Positions 10,980 through 20,467 of a stretch of 50,506 nt of DNA are shown one piece after another. Origin of the DNA: Cylindrodendrum hubeiense (lineage: Eukaryota > Ascomycota > Sordariomycetes > Hypocreales > Nectriaceae); the NCBI GenBank assembly GCA_014621425.1, contig JAANBB010000297.1, positions 1 through 50,506 on the forward strand, in the 5' to 3' direction. Each line of letters begins with the position of its first letter. Position 1 is the first letter of the stretch. The translations under genes and the position numbers were made by a program. The notes under the pieces were generated by a model. That model was not told the origin of the DNA. It was given only the letters and a program-made list of their open reading frames with translations, and did no database searches.

Positions 10980-12419
10980 GGTTGGCGTCGGTGCTTGGAT
11001 GTCTCGACGGGCTTCGTAGGTGGTGAAACAGCAAGGTTAGCTTGGTGGGGTTAGCACCTAGGTGTCGAATATATAGCTATTGGGTGTCTCGATCGACCGG
11101 GGAATGCGTCGGCAGGCTCGTAGGTGTCGGATCGCGAACGAAGCAGCAATTGAAGAGTCGAGAAAGATCTCGTCGTTCCCTCAGCCTCGAAAAAGGGGAA
11201 GCGGCGTTGAATCCCGAAGTCGTCTGCTCGCAACTGCACAGGGCTGGGGCTGAGTCGAGGCTGCGGCGGGTGTCAGTAAGCTTGAAGTGAGGGAGGGTGG
11301 CATTGCCGCATTCCAGCTGGGATCGTACATGATGAGCACATACACGAAGACGCAGCCGGGAGACAAAGAGCGTGCGTTCCTGCTGGGGCCGTCAAACAAA
11401 GCCCGAAATGGCACCAGGATCGGGCGCTCGAGTTGGCGGGGAGCGAGATGACAGGACTCACCGGAACGTGTTGGATCAGCAGGGATCGCCGGGTTGTGGT
11501 GGAGCGAGCGCCTGCGTCGTTTGCGTCCTGCCATGGAGCCACGGACGCCTTCCATCATAGCGGAGAAGTGCTCCGTATTACTACGTAGGTACTGTAGGGA
11601 GGTACCTAGTAGAACCGTCGTCGGCCTGTTGGGGACGAATGTTAGCGCTGGTTCCTCTCGTGGGAGACCGAAAGGTCGCTAATCTGCCTGGAACTTCAGT
11701 GGAGGGGTGCCCCTCAACTGGCCGCCGCTGACGCTCCCTCGTTCCGCCATGCCTAAGCGCCCCACCATCCTCCACCATCGGTAGGCACATAGCGCTAAGG
11801 CCCACTGGAGGTCCCCGAAATGCCCCCCGCGTATTGGTTCCATCTCGTCAACCTCACTTCAAAAATAGAACCACACGTTGGGTTGTTTGCGTTGTCTTCA
11901 AGCTGCAGCATCACATAGATTGAGGTATGCACGCTGCCTCGTTAAACAAGTTTCTTTCTAAATCATCTCTATTCTGGCTATTGGCAAACCCTCCCACAGC
12001 CGATTCGGCTTCTCACTTTTTTTCTGGGGTTTTTTTTTCTCTTGCTCTCCTCTTAATACTTCTTCCTTGTCCTCTTATTTTTCTTCTTATTTTTCCTCTT
12101 CGTCTCTTCTTCTTCTTTTTCTTCTTCTTAATCATCATATTCTTCTTCTTCTTCTTCTTCTTTTCTTCTTCTTTCTCATGGCCTTGATCTCCAAGGTTTT
12201 CTTGGTCGTAGACAGGGTATCTCAAACAACTATCCTTAAACGCTCTCCCAATCTCCCAGAACGCCGGGTGGGATGGAACAAGCCGCCAAAATAAATGGTC
12301 GCTGTCCCCATTTTGTTCATAGTAAAGAAAAACTCAAGACGTCTGAGGAAAACGAATAGATTCCTTCTCCATCGAGAAGGTCTGGTCCCGCAACTAGGGC
12401 GTTGGGCCACGGTGACGAC
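10980..12419. other. Upstream region of the Sel1 gene and 3' flank of the CCCH gene
   Basis: No gene seen. The part next to 10979 should hold the promoter and leader of the minus-strand Sel1 gene. The part near 12419 should hold the 3' UTR of the CCCH gene. The middle carries a long TTC/CTT tract listed separately. Open frames of 60-125 codons here lack domains and splice continuity. Confidence 0.5.
12060..12178 (+). repeat. TTC/CTT polypyrimidine tract
   Basis: About 120 bases are almost pure C/T, built from TTC and CTT triplets with short T runs, with more T-rich sequence just upstream from about 12018. On the minus strand it reads as GAA/AAG purine repeat and lies about 1.1 kb upstream of the Sel1 gene start. 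Such mirror-type purine/pyrimidine tracts can form triplex DNA. Most likely a microsatellite. Confidence 0.85.
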
Positions 12420-13971
12420 TCAGAGGGAAAGGAAGTCTTTGTGGTCCTCAAAGTCTGAGCCATCAGAGTCTGCGTCAATAAACTCGGCCACCTCGTCTGA
12501 GTCCACGTCATCAGAATCAGGCGCCTCATCGTCACTCGAGACATCTTCCATGGCCTCGTCCGACTTGGCTTGGTTTCGAAGGACGCTTGCCCTCTCACGA
12601 TGTAGGAGTTTACACCCCTTAACCTTACACCTGCCGGTATTGCTAAAGTCGGGGCATTCAAACACATGACGGTCGGTGCAGTCTGCCCCCTTTTTGCAAT
12701 ACCCATTGAACCCAAATTCTCGGCATACGGGCGCGTTTGGGGGAGCTTTGGAGTGAGTATAGGGACAGTCAGGTTTGGTACAATACCCTTTGGCAAAATG
12801 CACACAGTTCGGGATGCGCTCGGGAGTGACATCATGGGATAGGTCGCAAGACTCGCCGTTTGCGCATTTGCCATCTTTCAGAAAGTCTTTACACAGTGCC
12901 ACCTTGGTTGGATCGTGAATGTAGCGGCAACGAGGGCCTTTGGGGCAAGAACCTAAGGGGGGGAGGATGTTAGTATTGTCCAATCCCGCGCCGGGCTGGT
13001 CCAGTTCATCGTTTGTTGTATGGGTCCAATCATGGAAAGAGAAATTACCAGTCGTTGAGAACATCTTGCAAGGCTCGTTGACCTTCTTGACCACTCCGGA
13101 TCTCCTAGAGGCAGTTAGCAACATGATCGTCCCGGACGGTGTCACATACCGCTGGTCATTGACGATTCTGTTGGCAACCAGGTTTCCTGTCTTGGTACGG
13201 TGAAACTTGACGCCGGCAACAACGGCGGTCTTGGGGGTGTGCGACGACGAGTTGGGAGCATCTGTACTGTGTAAGGTACGAGGGCGATCAAACAGTTGCT
13301 GTGGCTGGTACGCACCAGGAACTTTGACGAGTTTCTTGCCTCCGTCTACGACTCGGAACTGTATGCCTTCGATCATGATCTCGTTTCTGCCTGTAGGATT
13401 AGTGGGCACGTTTGAGGGGCCAGCTTGTCGCTTCATGAAGTCATTAAATTGAGTCTTCTCGCGATTTCGATGACCGCTCAATTTCCGCTGTCGGGTTTCT
13501 TCGATCGCCTTTGTCCGGTTTTGGCTTTCTTTCTCGTAGACATTTGCGTTGATGAGTTGGCGGTGACGATCGTTCCTAGCTACCCATCCTGGGGGCGTTT
13601 CCGATCCATTGCTAGAAGATCCAGAGTTGACCGAACCCCCCGTCGCATTGAGGTGCAACGTACGGTGGTGGTGAGCTGGTGGTCGTCCGATCGTGTGTGC
13701 TCGCGGCGGGTAGGGTGCGTTGGCATGTCGATAAGTGTTGTCTAAGCCAAGATTAGTAATGCAAGACATCTCAAGATTGCGATAAAAACATACGGCGATT
13801 GTGGCCCGGATGATGGTTTGCTACAGGGCGTGGCGCGGACTGCTGATTCTTGTGTCGATTAATTTGGCCTCGGGACAAGTTAGTCTTGAATGTGCATCAT
13901 GGGAAGAAGATAGGGCACAAACCAGCAAGTGCGCCGATGCGAGCTAGGAGCTCTTTTTCTTCTTCGGACAT
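12420..13971 (-). CDS. Five-finger CCCH zinc-finger protein (ZC3H3/Red5-like)
   Basis: Five exons: 13971-13923, 13868-13794, 13741-13150, 13104-13049 and 12952-12420, predicting 434 residues. The product starts MSEEEKELLARIGALAG. The C-terminal half holds five tandem CCCH fingers, the first C-x8-C-x5-C-x3-H (CKMFSTTG then SCPKGPRCRYIH), and the protein ends in an acidic Asp/Ser/Glu tail. Five consecutive fingers with a basic N-terminal part match animal ZC3H3 and S. pombe Red5, which act in nuclear RNA surveillance, polyadenylation and mRNA export. That role is inferred. Two introns (13149-13105, 45 nt; 13048-12953, 96 nt) are multiples of three with no in-frame stop, so unspliced RNA also reads through. 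I prefer splicing because it restores the first finger. Intron 1 ends in an unusual GAG shortly after CTAAC. Divergent from THO7. Confidence 0.85.
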
Positions 13972-14411
13972 TTTGATAAATGATATGGATGAGTTCCAAA
14001 CAAGAGGGCCTTCTTCTGCTCACAGGGCGAGTTTGTTCGGTTGCAGAGTCGAAAAAGCCGGGTAGAGGTGTGCGAGTGGGATGCGCTTTGAAGAAGCGCG
14101 TAGAGTTGGCGGGCGAGAAGGCGGCGTCATGCATCGAGATGGTTCCATTAGTCATCGACTAGCTAGCTCTGATTGGCTGATCAACCCTACCACTCCCTAC
14201 TCGGTCGCAAGGCTGAGCGAAGGTGTCAAGCTCGACAGGACCTTTCATTCAGAACAATTCAACCGTCGCCGCGTCGCCGCGTCATCCACGCCCACGCTGC
14301 CCTTCCCAAGCCGCTCAACGCTGTCAACAACATTTTCCTACTATATAATAATCCCCCCTCTTCTTGGGCAATCTCGAGGAGACTCACCCGGCCGACGGCG
14401 ACTCCTTTACC
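13972..14411. promoter_or_regulatory. Bidirectional promoter, CCCH gene and THO7
   Basis: 440 bases separate two divergent start codons. An inverted CCAAT box (ATTGG) lies at 14172-14176, and a TATA-like CTATATAATAA lies at about 14340, some 70 bases before the THO7 ATG. Both products belong to nuclear mRNA biogenesis, so coordinated transcription is plausible (inference). Confidence 0.6.
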
Positions 14412-15455
14412 ATGGCTTCTTCATGGGACCTCTTGGACCAGGAGGGCGAGAGTGAACTGCACAAAACCCGTCTTCTCAACGTCGAAGAGAAGCCTTTTAA
14501 GCGAATAACCAAGCGCCTCAACATCCTTTCGACTCTGACCCTGCCTGCCGAGGCCCAAAACGGCCATCCCACCGACCCCAGATCCAAACTCGAGCAGCTC
14601 AAGGAAGACCTTACTCTCGATTTTGCTGCATTTGACAGTACCATTACACGGCTGCAGTTCCTCTACCACGCCAATGCACGAGAGCGCGAGCGCTATACGG
14701 ACGATCAGCAGCGTATCTTGACCGAATGCCAGGCCGTCCGAGCGAACAATGCCCAGCTCCGCGATCAGCTAGAAGTCGCCCAGGCCACCCTCACACAGCG
14801 CAAGAAGTTTGACGAGTTGGCGGAGAAGATCACTTCGAACCGATTGCTCAGGCCCCGGGAAGACCAGATCACCAACCTGACAAAGCTGGAGGAGGAGTGC
14901 CGCGAGTTGGAGCGCGAGAGCGAGACGTACAGCGAGACATGGAGGGAGAGGCGGGAGCAGTTCAACAGGATCATGGAGGAAGGCATGCTATTGAGACGGC
15001 AGATTCGCGACGAAAAGGAAGAGGTCGACCGACGAGAAGGCATGAACGAGGGTGACGACGATGATGCGGACCCAGAGAAGCCTGGGCAAACCCCAGGCGG
15101 CGCAACACCACGCCCTGAAGGGGACAGCCAATTAAAGGCAGACGGCGATGCTGGAACACCCCTTCCAGAAGCCTCCCATGGCGGAAGGACACCCTCGAGG
15201 GAGACACCGGGACCAGACCAACTGAAACCGCTGCCTGGCCCCTTGGGATCTCTATCTCGGAGTGGCAGCCAAGCGCCCAGCCGAGATCCCTCTCCCATGC
15301 CTCACCATGACGATAACAAGGCTGATTCGGGAGAGGATGTGGATATGGAATACAACGAAACTGCTCGGAGGATTGGAGAGGACGGAGAGAACACCCCTCA
15401 GGTCATTATTGATCCACCTGAGGGCAATGACGACAAGATGGAGGTGGATAATTAA
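14412..15455 (+). CDS. tho7: THO complex subunit 7
   Basis: Single exon, 347 residues, starting MASSWDLLDQEGESELHKTR. Residues about 15-230 carry the Tho7/Mft1 pattern: a short conserved start (RLLNVEEKPFKRITKRL), then long coiled coil with LEQLKEDLTLDFAAFDSTI and repeated Glu/Arg heptads. The last 120 residues are acidic, Pro/Ser-rich and disordered. THO7 is part of the THO/TREX complex, which couples transcription elongation to mRNP packaging and nuclear export. The start is the first ATG after a TATA-like element; the frame is open further upstream but has no earlier ATG. It shares a promoter region with the CCCH gene and converges on the tubulin chaperone gene, whose stop lies 185 bases downstream. 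Confidence 0.9.
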   Translation: MASSWDLLDQEGESELHKTRLLNVEEKPFKRITKRLNILSTLTLPAEAQNGHPTDPRSKLEQLKEDLTLDFAAFDSTITRLQFLYHANARERERYTDDQQRILTECQAVRANNAQLRDQLEVAQATLTQRKKFDELAEKITSNRLLRPREDQITNLTKLEEECRELERESETYSETWRERREQFNRIMEEGMLLRRQIRDEKEEVDRREGMNEGDDDDADPEKPGQTPGGATPRPEGDSQLKADGDAGTPLPEASHGGRTPSRETPGPDQLKPLPGPLGSLSRSGSQAPSRDPSPMPHHDDNKADSGEDVDMEYNETARRIGEDGENTPQVIIDPPEGNDDKMEVDN

Positions 15456-15640
15456 GCCTCGGATGAAGGCTCAGGTTCTACGCAACGAACCTCTGTGACA
15501 ATAGTTTTCAAGATACCCTCGAATTTCTGAAGGTTTAGGCGCCCCATATTGTTTCACCTTTTTTGCATTGCTTCGTCTTTTAATGGTATCTTATCGCCCC
15601 CTAGCGCGGTATCCCATCCTGAGGTTCTCTAGCCATATCC

Positions 15641-16093
15641 CTATGATGAAGCGTCCTTCTCCGCCTTGACCTGCTCAAGGATTGCTTGGGCCGCTTCCAT
15701 CTCCTGCTCCGGCGCGCCGCTCTGCTCCCTCAGCTTAATCTGATCCTCCAACTTGACAACGGCGGCATCGAGTCGCTCCCTCAGGGGTCCGAACACGGCC
15801 TTAGTCTGCTCGATGGCGGTTTGCTACATGGATCATCTCAATTAACACACGGTCTCTCCAGAGCAAACTGGCGGGTTGTGAAGGATCAACGAATAATTGG
15901 GGGAATCGCTAACCTGCTGCTTCACGATGAACTCCCCATTGCCATCCTCGTTGCCCTCTCCCTTCTCAATCTTGTCCTGCAGGGCCTTAAGCTGGGCCTC
16001 TTGGTGAGCCAACTCCTTGCGGTATGAGGTCTCCTCCTTGAGCAGGCGCTTGACCGAGCCGGTGGCGATGGCGAGATGCGACGGCGGGGGCAT
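15641..16093 (-). CDS. Tubulin-binding cofactor A (tubulin-folding chaperone)
   Basis: Two exons (16093-15914, 15823-15641) with a 90-nt phase-0 intron, 120 residues. It starts MPPPSHLAIATGSVKRLLKE, and the family motif of helix 1 (SVKRLLKEETSYRKEL) is clear. The rest is helical and charged (KALQDKIEKGEG, then KAVFGPLRERLDAAVVKLED), as expected for the three-helix bundle of TBCA (Rbl2 in budding yeast, Alp31 in fission yeast), which are about 105-120 residues. The protein captures free beta-tubulin during alpha/beta dimer formation in the cytoplasm. Upstream frames contain further ATGs, but this start gives the conserved N-terminus. Converges on THO7. Confidence 0.9.
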
Positions 16094-16859
16094 AGTGGCG
16101 GTTGACGTTTGGAGGTTGTGTTTGAACTCAAAGGTGAACAGGGGATTGGGAGGCAAATCGAGGATTCAAGACGAATATATTCAGGAGTGTATGATGCGAG
16201 TAGACTGTGCCTAGCTTGTGATGGGCAGTTGGAGAAAGTCGGGGCCTGCGTAGGGATGTGGATAGAGGGGAAGCAAATGAGATCATGGCAGTCAGTACGG
16301 AGTACGGAGTACATGCGGTTCAATGGTGGGGCAACAACGTCCATGCGAGCAAGACGCGCTTCTGCCGCGTCCGCGAAATCTAAGCCAGTGGCTTTCTCTG
16401 ACCTCATACTTGCGATTTAATGTTCGCGGGCCGATCATTGGGACTTGATAACGGTTGTTTGGTTGATGTCTTCACTTCAGGGGCAGCTCTCCTTGAGCTT
16501 TTAGTCATGTCAGGTCAAGTAATCACAGGCATGTTCAGTTGGTTCAGTAATGCTTTCAAACAATTCTCTTGTATACCTTTAGTCTGAGTTCTTCTGACTA
16601 CCTAAAGAGAAACCAAGAAGTCTCCCTGGAAAAACAAAAATCATGTTCGACGTCGGACCGCACACACAATTCCCCTTTTCCCGAACCATGATCCGAGTCC
16701 CACATGCCATGGTATCTCCTTAAACGCCGGCAACGCCAGATGGGCGACCTCGACAGCCAACTGCCCCAGAATGCATGAATCCAATACTTTACATGACCAA
16801 ACATGCCGCCCTTTGAGTCTTCGTTAATCTACCAACACTGTGAAGCGTGTTGTATCCAA
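16094..16859. other. Spacer between RAD21 stop and TBCA start
   Basis: No gene seen. It should contain the RAD21 3' UTR (right side, AT-richer) and the TBCA promoter and leader (left side). A short tandem AGTACGG pair occurs at about 16295-16310. Confidence 0.5.
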
Positions 16860-18804
16860 TCACGCTGACACAGCGACGGCAGGAGCGCTAACTGCAGCAG
16901 GCTCCGGCTCGTTTTCGTGCGCGATCTCGCCGCCGGCTTCCTTCTCGGCCCAGTCTCCCCAGAGACCTCGCTTGCCTCGTACCCGGATGTCATCTCCCAG
17001 GCGGGGGCCCTGCTCGACCTTGATCGCGTCCTTGGTGGCGAGGACCAGGCACTCGAAGAACATCTTAGTAGCCTCGGCTTTCGTGGTCTGCGCCTCGGGA
17101 AGAAGGGTCTGGAAGACAACGGAAGTCTGCTTTCGCTTGTCTGAACTCGAGGCAGCTTCAGAGCCGAAAAGGTCGCGGAGGATATGAACAGCATGCTTAG
17201 TGCCGAGAGAAACAGGACCACTGTCAGCAGGGTGCACGAGAGGCGCAGTAGTGTCGTCAAAGTTGGGCATGGGGCTACCCATTTCGCGCTCGGCATGGTC
17301 GCCGTCACCAGGAATCATGCCGTCATCGGCGGGGATGTCGAGGATGGTTCCATCGGCAGCCATGCTCTGGTTGCCAAGAGCACCACCATCGAGGCCAAAG
17401 TCAGTGTCGTCGCCAAGCTCCAGGCGAGGCGATTTGGAGGCACCTTGGTCGCTGTCGACATCGGCGATTCCACTATCACGCTTTCGCTTGAGCTCGTTCA
17501 TTCCACGAACAGCATCCAGGGAAAGCATTCCTCGGAGTTCGGGAGCCCAGGCAGAGCTTCGTCCTTCCATCATGATCGAGGAAACAAAGCCACCACTCTT
17601 CTGCATGTCCATCAAGGCCAGCAGGAAAGGGTCGCGTGGAAGGAATGACGCGGCCTTGATGATGTTCTCGCGGTTCGCTTGTTGTCGTTTGATGTGGTTG
17701 CTGGAAAGGGCGATCTCGTCGTCGGGTGTCAGGATCTTCTGCTTCTTGGCGCGTTGAGCGGGTCGTCGGACAAGAATATGCTCCGTCTCATCGTCTGGCT
17801 CATAAAGATCGGTCTGGTGGTGCATAGTATACTCTGCCTCGACTTCCTTGGCAAACTCCTCATCGATATCAGAGAGAGGAGATTCGGAGATTCGGGCGCG
17901 GTTGAACTGAGGGGCAGCAGCCATCTCAGGCATCGCAGACTGATCATCGGGGTTGAACTGGAAGTCATCATCACCCATGGCAATGTCTCCTTCTTCATCC
18001 GCAATCACAACGCCGTCTCCGCCCAGGTGCAAGTCCAGGGCAGTGTCCTCCGCGCCGTCTTTTAGGCGGGGCATCATGTCCAGTTCACTGAACATGTCAT
18101 CCTCGATGGCGCGGGGCGTTGGCGCGTCTCGGCCAATTTCGATGCTTTGGCTAGGGCCTCCATCCATGTCGATTCCGAAGTCAAGCTCAAGTTCAAGGTC
18201 ATCCATGGGAGCCAACGCGTCTTCATCCAGGCCTAGATTGTCAGTGAGAAACTGGCTGTTGTCGAAATCCTCCTGCAAGTTGATGTCTCGGTTGTTGCTG
18301 ACGCGACCTTTACGGCCAACGGGGTTTGCCGCCACATCATCAACCTGTGATAGAAGCCATGAGGCATCAGGCGGAGGGGGTAGTTCGAAGTTGTCGTAGG
18401 GCGTTATGCGGTCCGGAAGCAAGAGTGCTTCACGATTGGGGATCTGCAAGTTAACGGCCATATCATTGTTTCCGCTAGATCGGAATGCCTAAAAGCGGTT
18501 AGTATTGCAGTGCCAGAGAGGACGCGAGGGTTAGACGAACCATTTTGATCTTCATCATGGCCTCGTTACAATCATCCAACAAGTAACGCGTCTTGCGCTG
18601 GTAGATTCTGACAACACCGAGCAGAAGCTGTCCACTCAGTCGCAGGGCCATCGGCGCCTGGTTAGGCGTGATGATGGCTTCCACGCTATCCGTGACATTG
18701 GACTGGAGGATGTGATTCTTAGAGAGCTTGCGCTCGAGGTTGGCCGAGAGCCAGACGCGGGCCAGCGGCCCGCTCTTCTGGAGGAGCGTCTCGGAGTAAA
18801 ACAT
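16860..18804 (-). CDS. rad21: Cohesin kleisin subunit RAD21/SCC1
   Basis: Two exons (18804-18541, 18488-16860), 630 residues; the phase-0 intron has a weak GTTCGT donor and a clear ACTAAC branch site. The N-terminal domain is the canonical kleisin start: MFYSETLLQKSGPLARVWLS, then ILQSNVTDSVEAI and YQRKTRYLLDDCNEAMMKIK, which binds the SMC3 neck. The acidic middle holds a possible separase site ExxR (EIGR, residues 205-208), recognised by the known consensus only. The C-terminal winged helix (FFECLVLATKDAIKVEQG) binds SMC1. RAD21 closes the cohesin ring and is cleaved at anaphase. It is the mitotic form by its length and N-terminus; the meiotic paralogue Rec8 is less likely. ACGCG motifs at 18814-18818 and 18822-18826, just upstream of the ATG, fit cell-cycle transcription. 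Confidence 0.95.
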
Positions 18805-20338
18805 GGTGCTGCCACGCGACGACGCGATGCGCAAAAGACGGAGGGCGTGTTAAGCAGCGACAGGCGGATGTCGAGAGCGAAGTATGACGATGGTTCGGAG
18901 GGGAAGAGGTGCGGGAGGTCGAGGGAGCGAGAGTGGTGTGGGTAAACAGAGGACCAGGGGGCGCGTCCGGGCGGATAAACAAGCGCAGTGGCGGGCGCGG
19001 GATTGCTCTACGCGCGGTCGGGGCAGCGCAGACGCATGAAGCGACGAGAAGGCAATCGCACAAGCCGAAGATGTCTGCAGCGACGAGGGCCGATGCCGAT
19101 GGCGACGGCAGCAGAGGGCAAGAGGCGGACGGGGCGGATGTGGGATGTCGCGACGGGGTTGAATGGAAATTTCAGGTTGGGGGACTCGGGACTGGGACCT
19201 CCTAGACCTTGAGGGGATGTGGCCTGGTCAGTCTTCGCCAACGGTAAATGGCGTGGCTGGGGCAAGAGGAGTGAGTGGCTCACCCACCCGCTGCGGCACA
19301 GCACGTCCCCTCGTAGGCGCTGGGAGGGAACCGCCGCTTTCGGAAAAAGCTAATCTCCGGCGTCTTTGAGGCTGAACAGCGAGCTGCAGCCAATCATGGC
19401 GAGGAGCCATCGCAGTCGGTGCCTTGGGAATTGCTCCGAATCTCACTCTGCTACACGAGCATCAAGGCTGTCACCTCCGACATGCATACATAGTGGGAGA
19501 GACGGACAGACCCCTCCTCCTCCTCCTCTAACAAAAGTAAAGTAGGTAGTCATTGCGCACCAGGTATCAGAACCCATCGATATTATCGTCTTCATCCGGC
19601 ATCGAGACATGCTTCCAGACTCTCTCCATCAGGACGTGAATTGACTCCGCGACATTTCCTCTCGCCTGCACCCGCACCCTTCGGATTAATAATGCGCAGG
19701 CAGGTCGGCAGCACCCATACCGTAAAGGGGAATATCCTGGGGAAATTGTCTGACTGACAGACTGACAGACCCAGTGAAGACGGTCCCTCAGCAGCAGTGC
19801 AACCCAGAATGGCACGCAACAGGCTGCTGCAAGGCAAGGGATTTTTCGCTGTTGTCATTCATCCATCATCCATCGCCCGTCACCCATCGTCCATAATAAC
19901 ATGGGTCATCCCTTGATCTCGCGCCCAAACGGGCTCGCACCTGTCGTAGCTGTGGCCAAACCACGACCCTCCTGCACGCCCTCCTATCGGCAGCTGGGAC
20001 AAGCATTACCAGGCTTGGCATCAAGCACTGCCAGCACCTATTGGCGGCTACAGCTCCCGCAACCCCCTGGCAGCCTCGCGCATTCAGGCCCCGCCAGGCG
20101 CAGCCATTTCCAGCCGGGAAAAGTACTAGCCCCAACTTGGCTCACAGGACAAGCCTTCTGGACACCTCGACCTCCAGAATCCGGCACCTCGGATCCATAC
20201 TCCGTCCACTATTCCTCTTCTAACTCGACTTTGTTGGTCTATTCTCCCCCCTTCTTTATATTCAGTCCCTACCACAAACGACATTGAATCGCATCTCTTG
20301 CGATTTGGCTCGTCTCTTCGTGGCAGCTCGAGCTGCTC
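18805..20338. promoter_or_regulatory. Divergent promoter region, RAD21 and PMR1
   Basis: About 1.5 kb with no gene. The left side holds the RAD21 leader with two ACGCG motifs. A CCAAT box lies at 19390-19394. The right side becomes C/T-rich toward PMR1, as in a fungal 5' leader. Confidence 0.5.
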
Positions 20339-20377
20339 ATGACCTCGTCCCCTTCGTCTTGTCCGGCCTTCTCATGA
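20339..20377 (+). promoter_or_regulatory. uORF 1 upstream of PMR1
   Basis: ATG at 20339 opens a 12-codon frame that ends in TGA at 20375-20377, 90 bases before the PMR1 start. The stop overlaps the next ATG as ATGA. If the leader is transcribed, it could lower initiation at PMR1. Confidence 0.45.
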
Positions 20378-20442
20378 CCCGGCGCATTGGCTCCTTGATC
20401 GTCCATCCCCCTCGCCATCCCTTCCTCCCTCGGACATCGTAA
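20374..20442 (+). promoter_or_regulatory. uORF 2 upstream of PMR1, overlapping uORF 1
   Basis: ATG at 20374 lies within the ATGA junction of uORF 1 and opens a 22-codon frame ending in TAA at 20440-20442, 25 bases before the PMR1 ATG. Its product is Arg/Pro-rich. This arrangement is typical of termination-coupled reinitiation. Confidence 0.45.
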
Positions 20443-20467
20443 CGAGGCCATCGACGCGCCCACAAAG

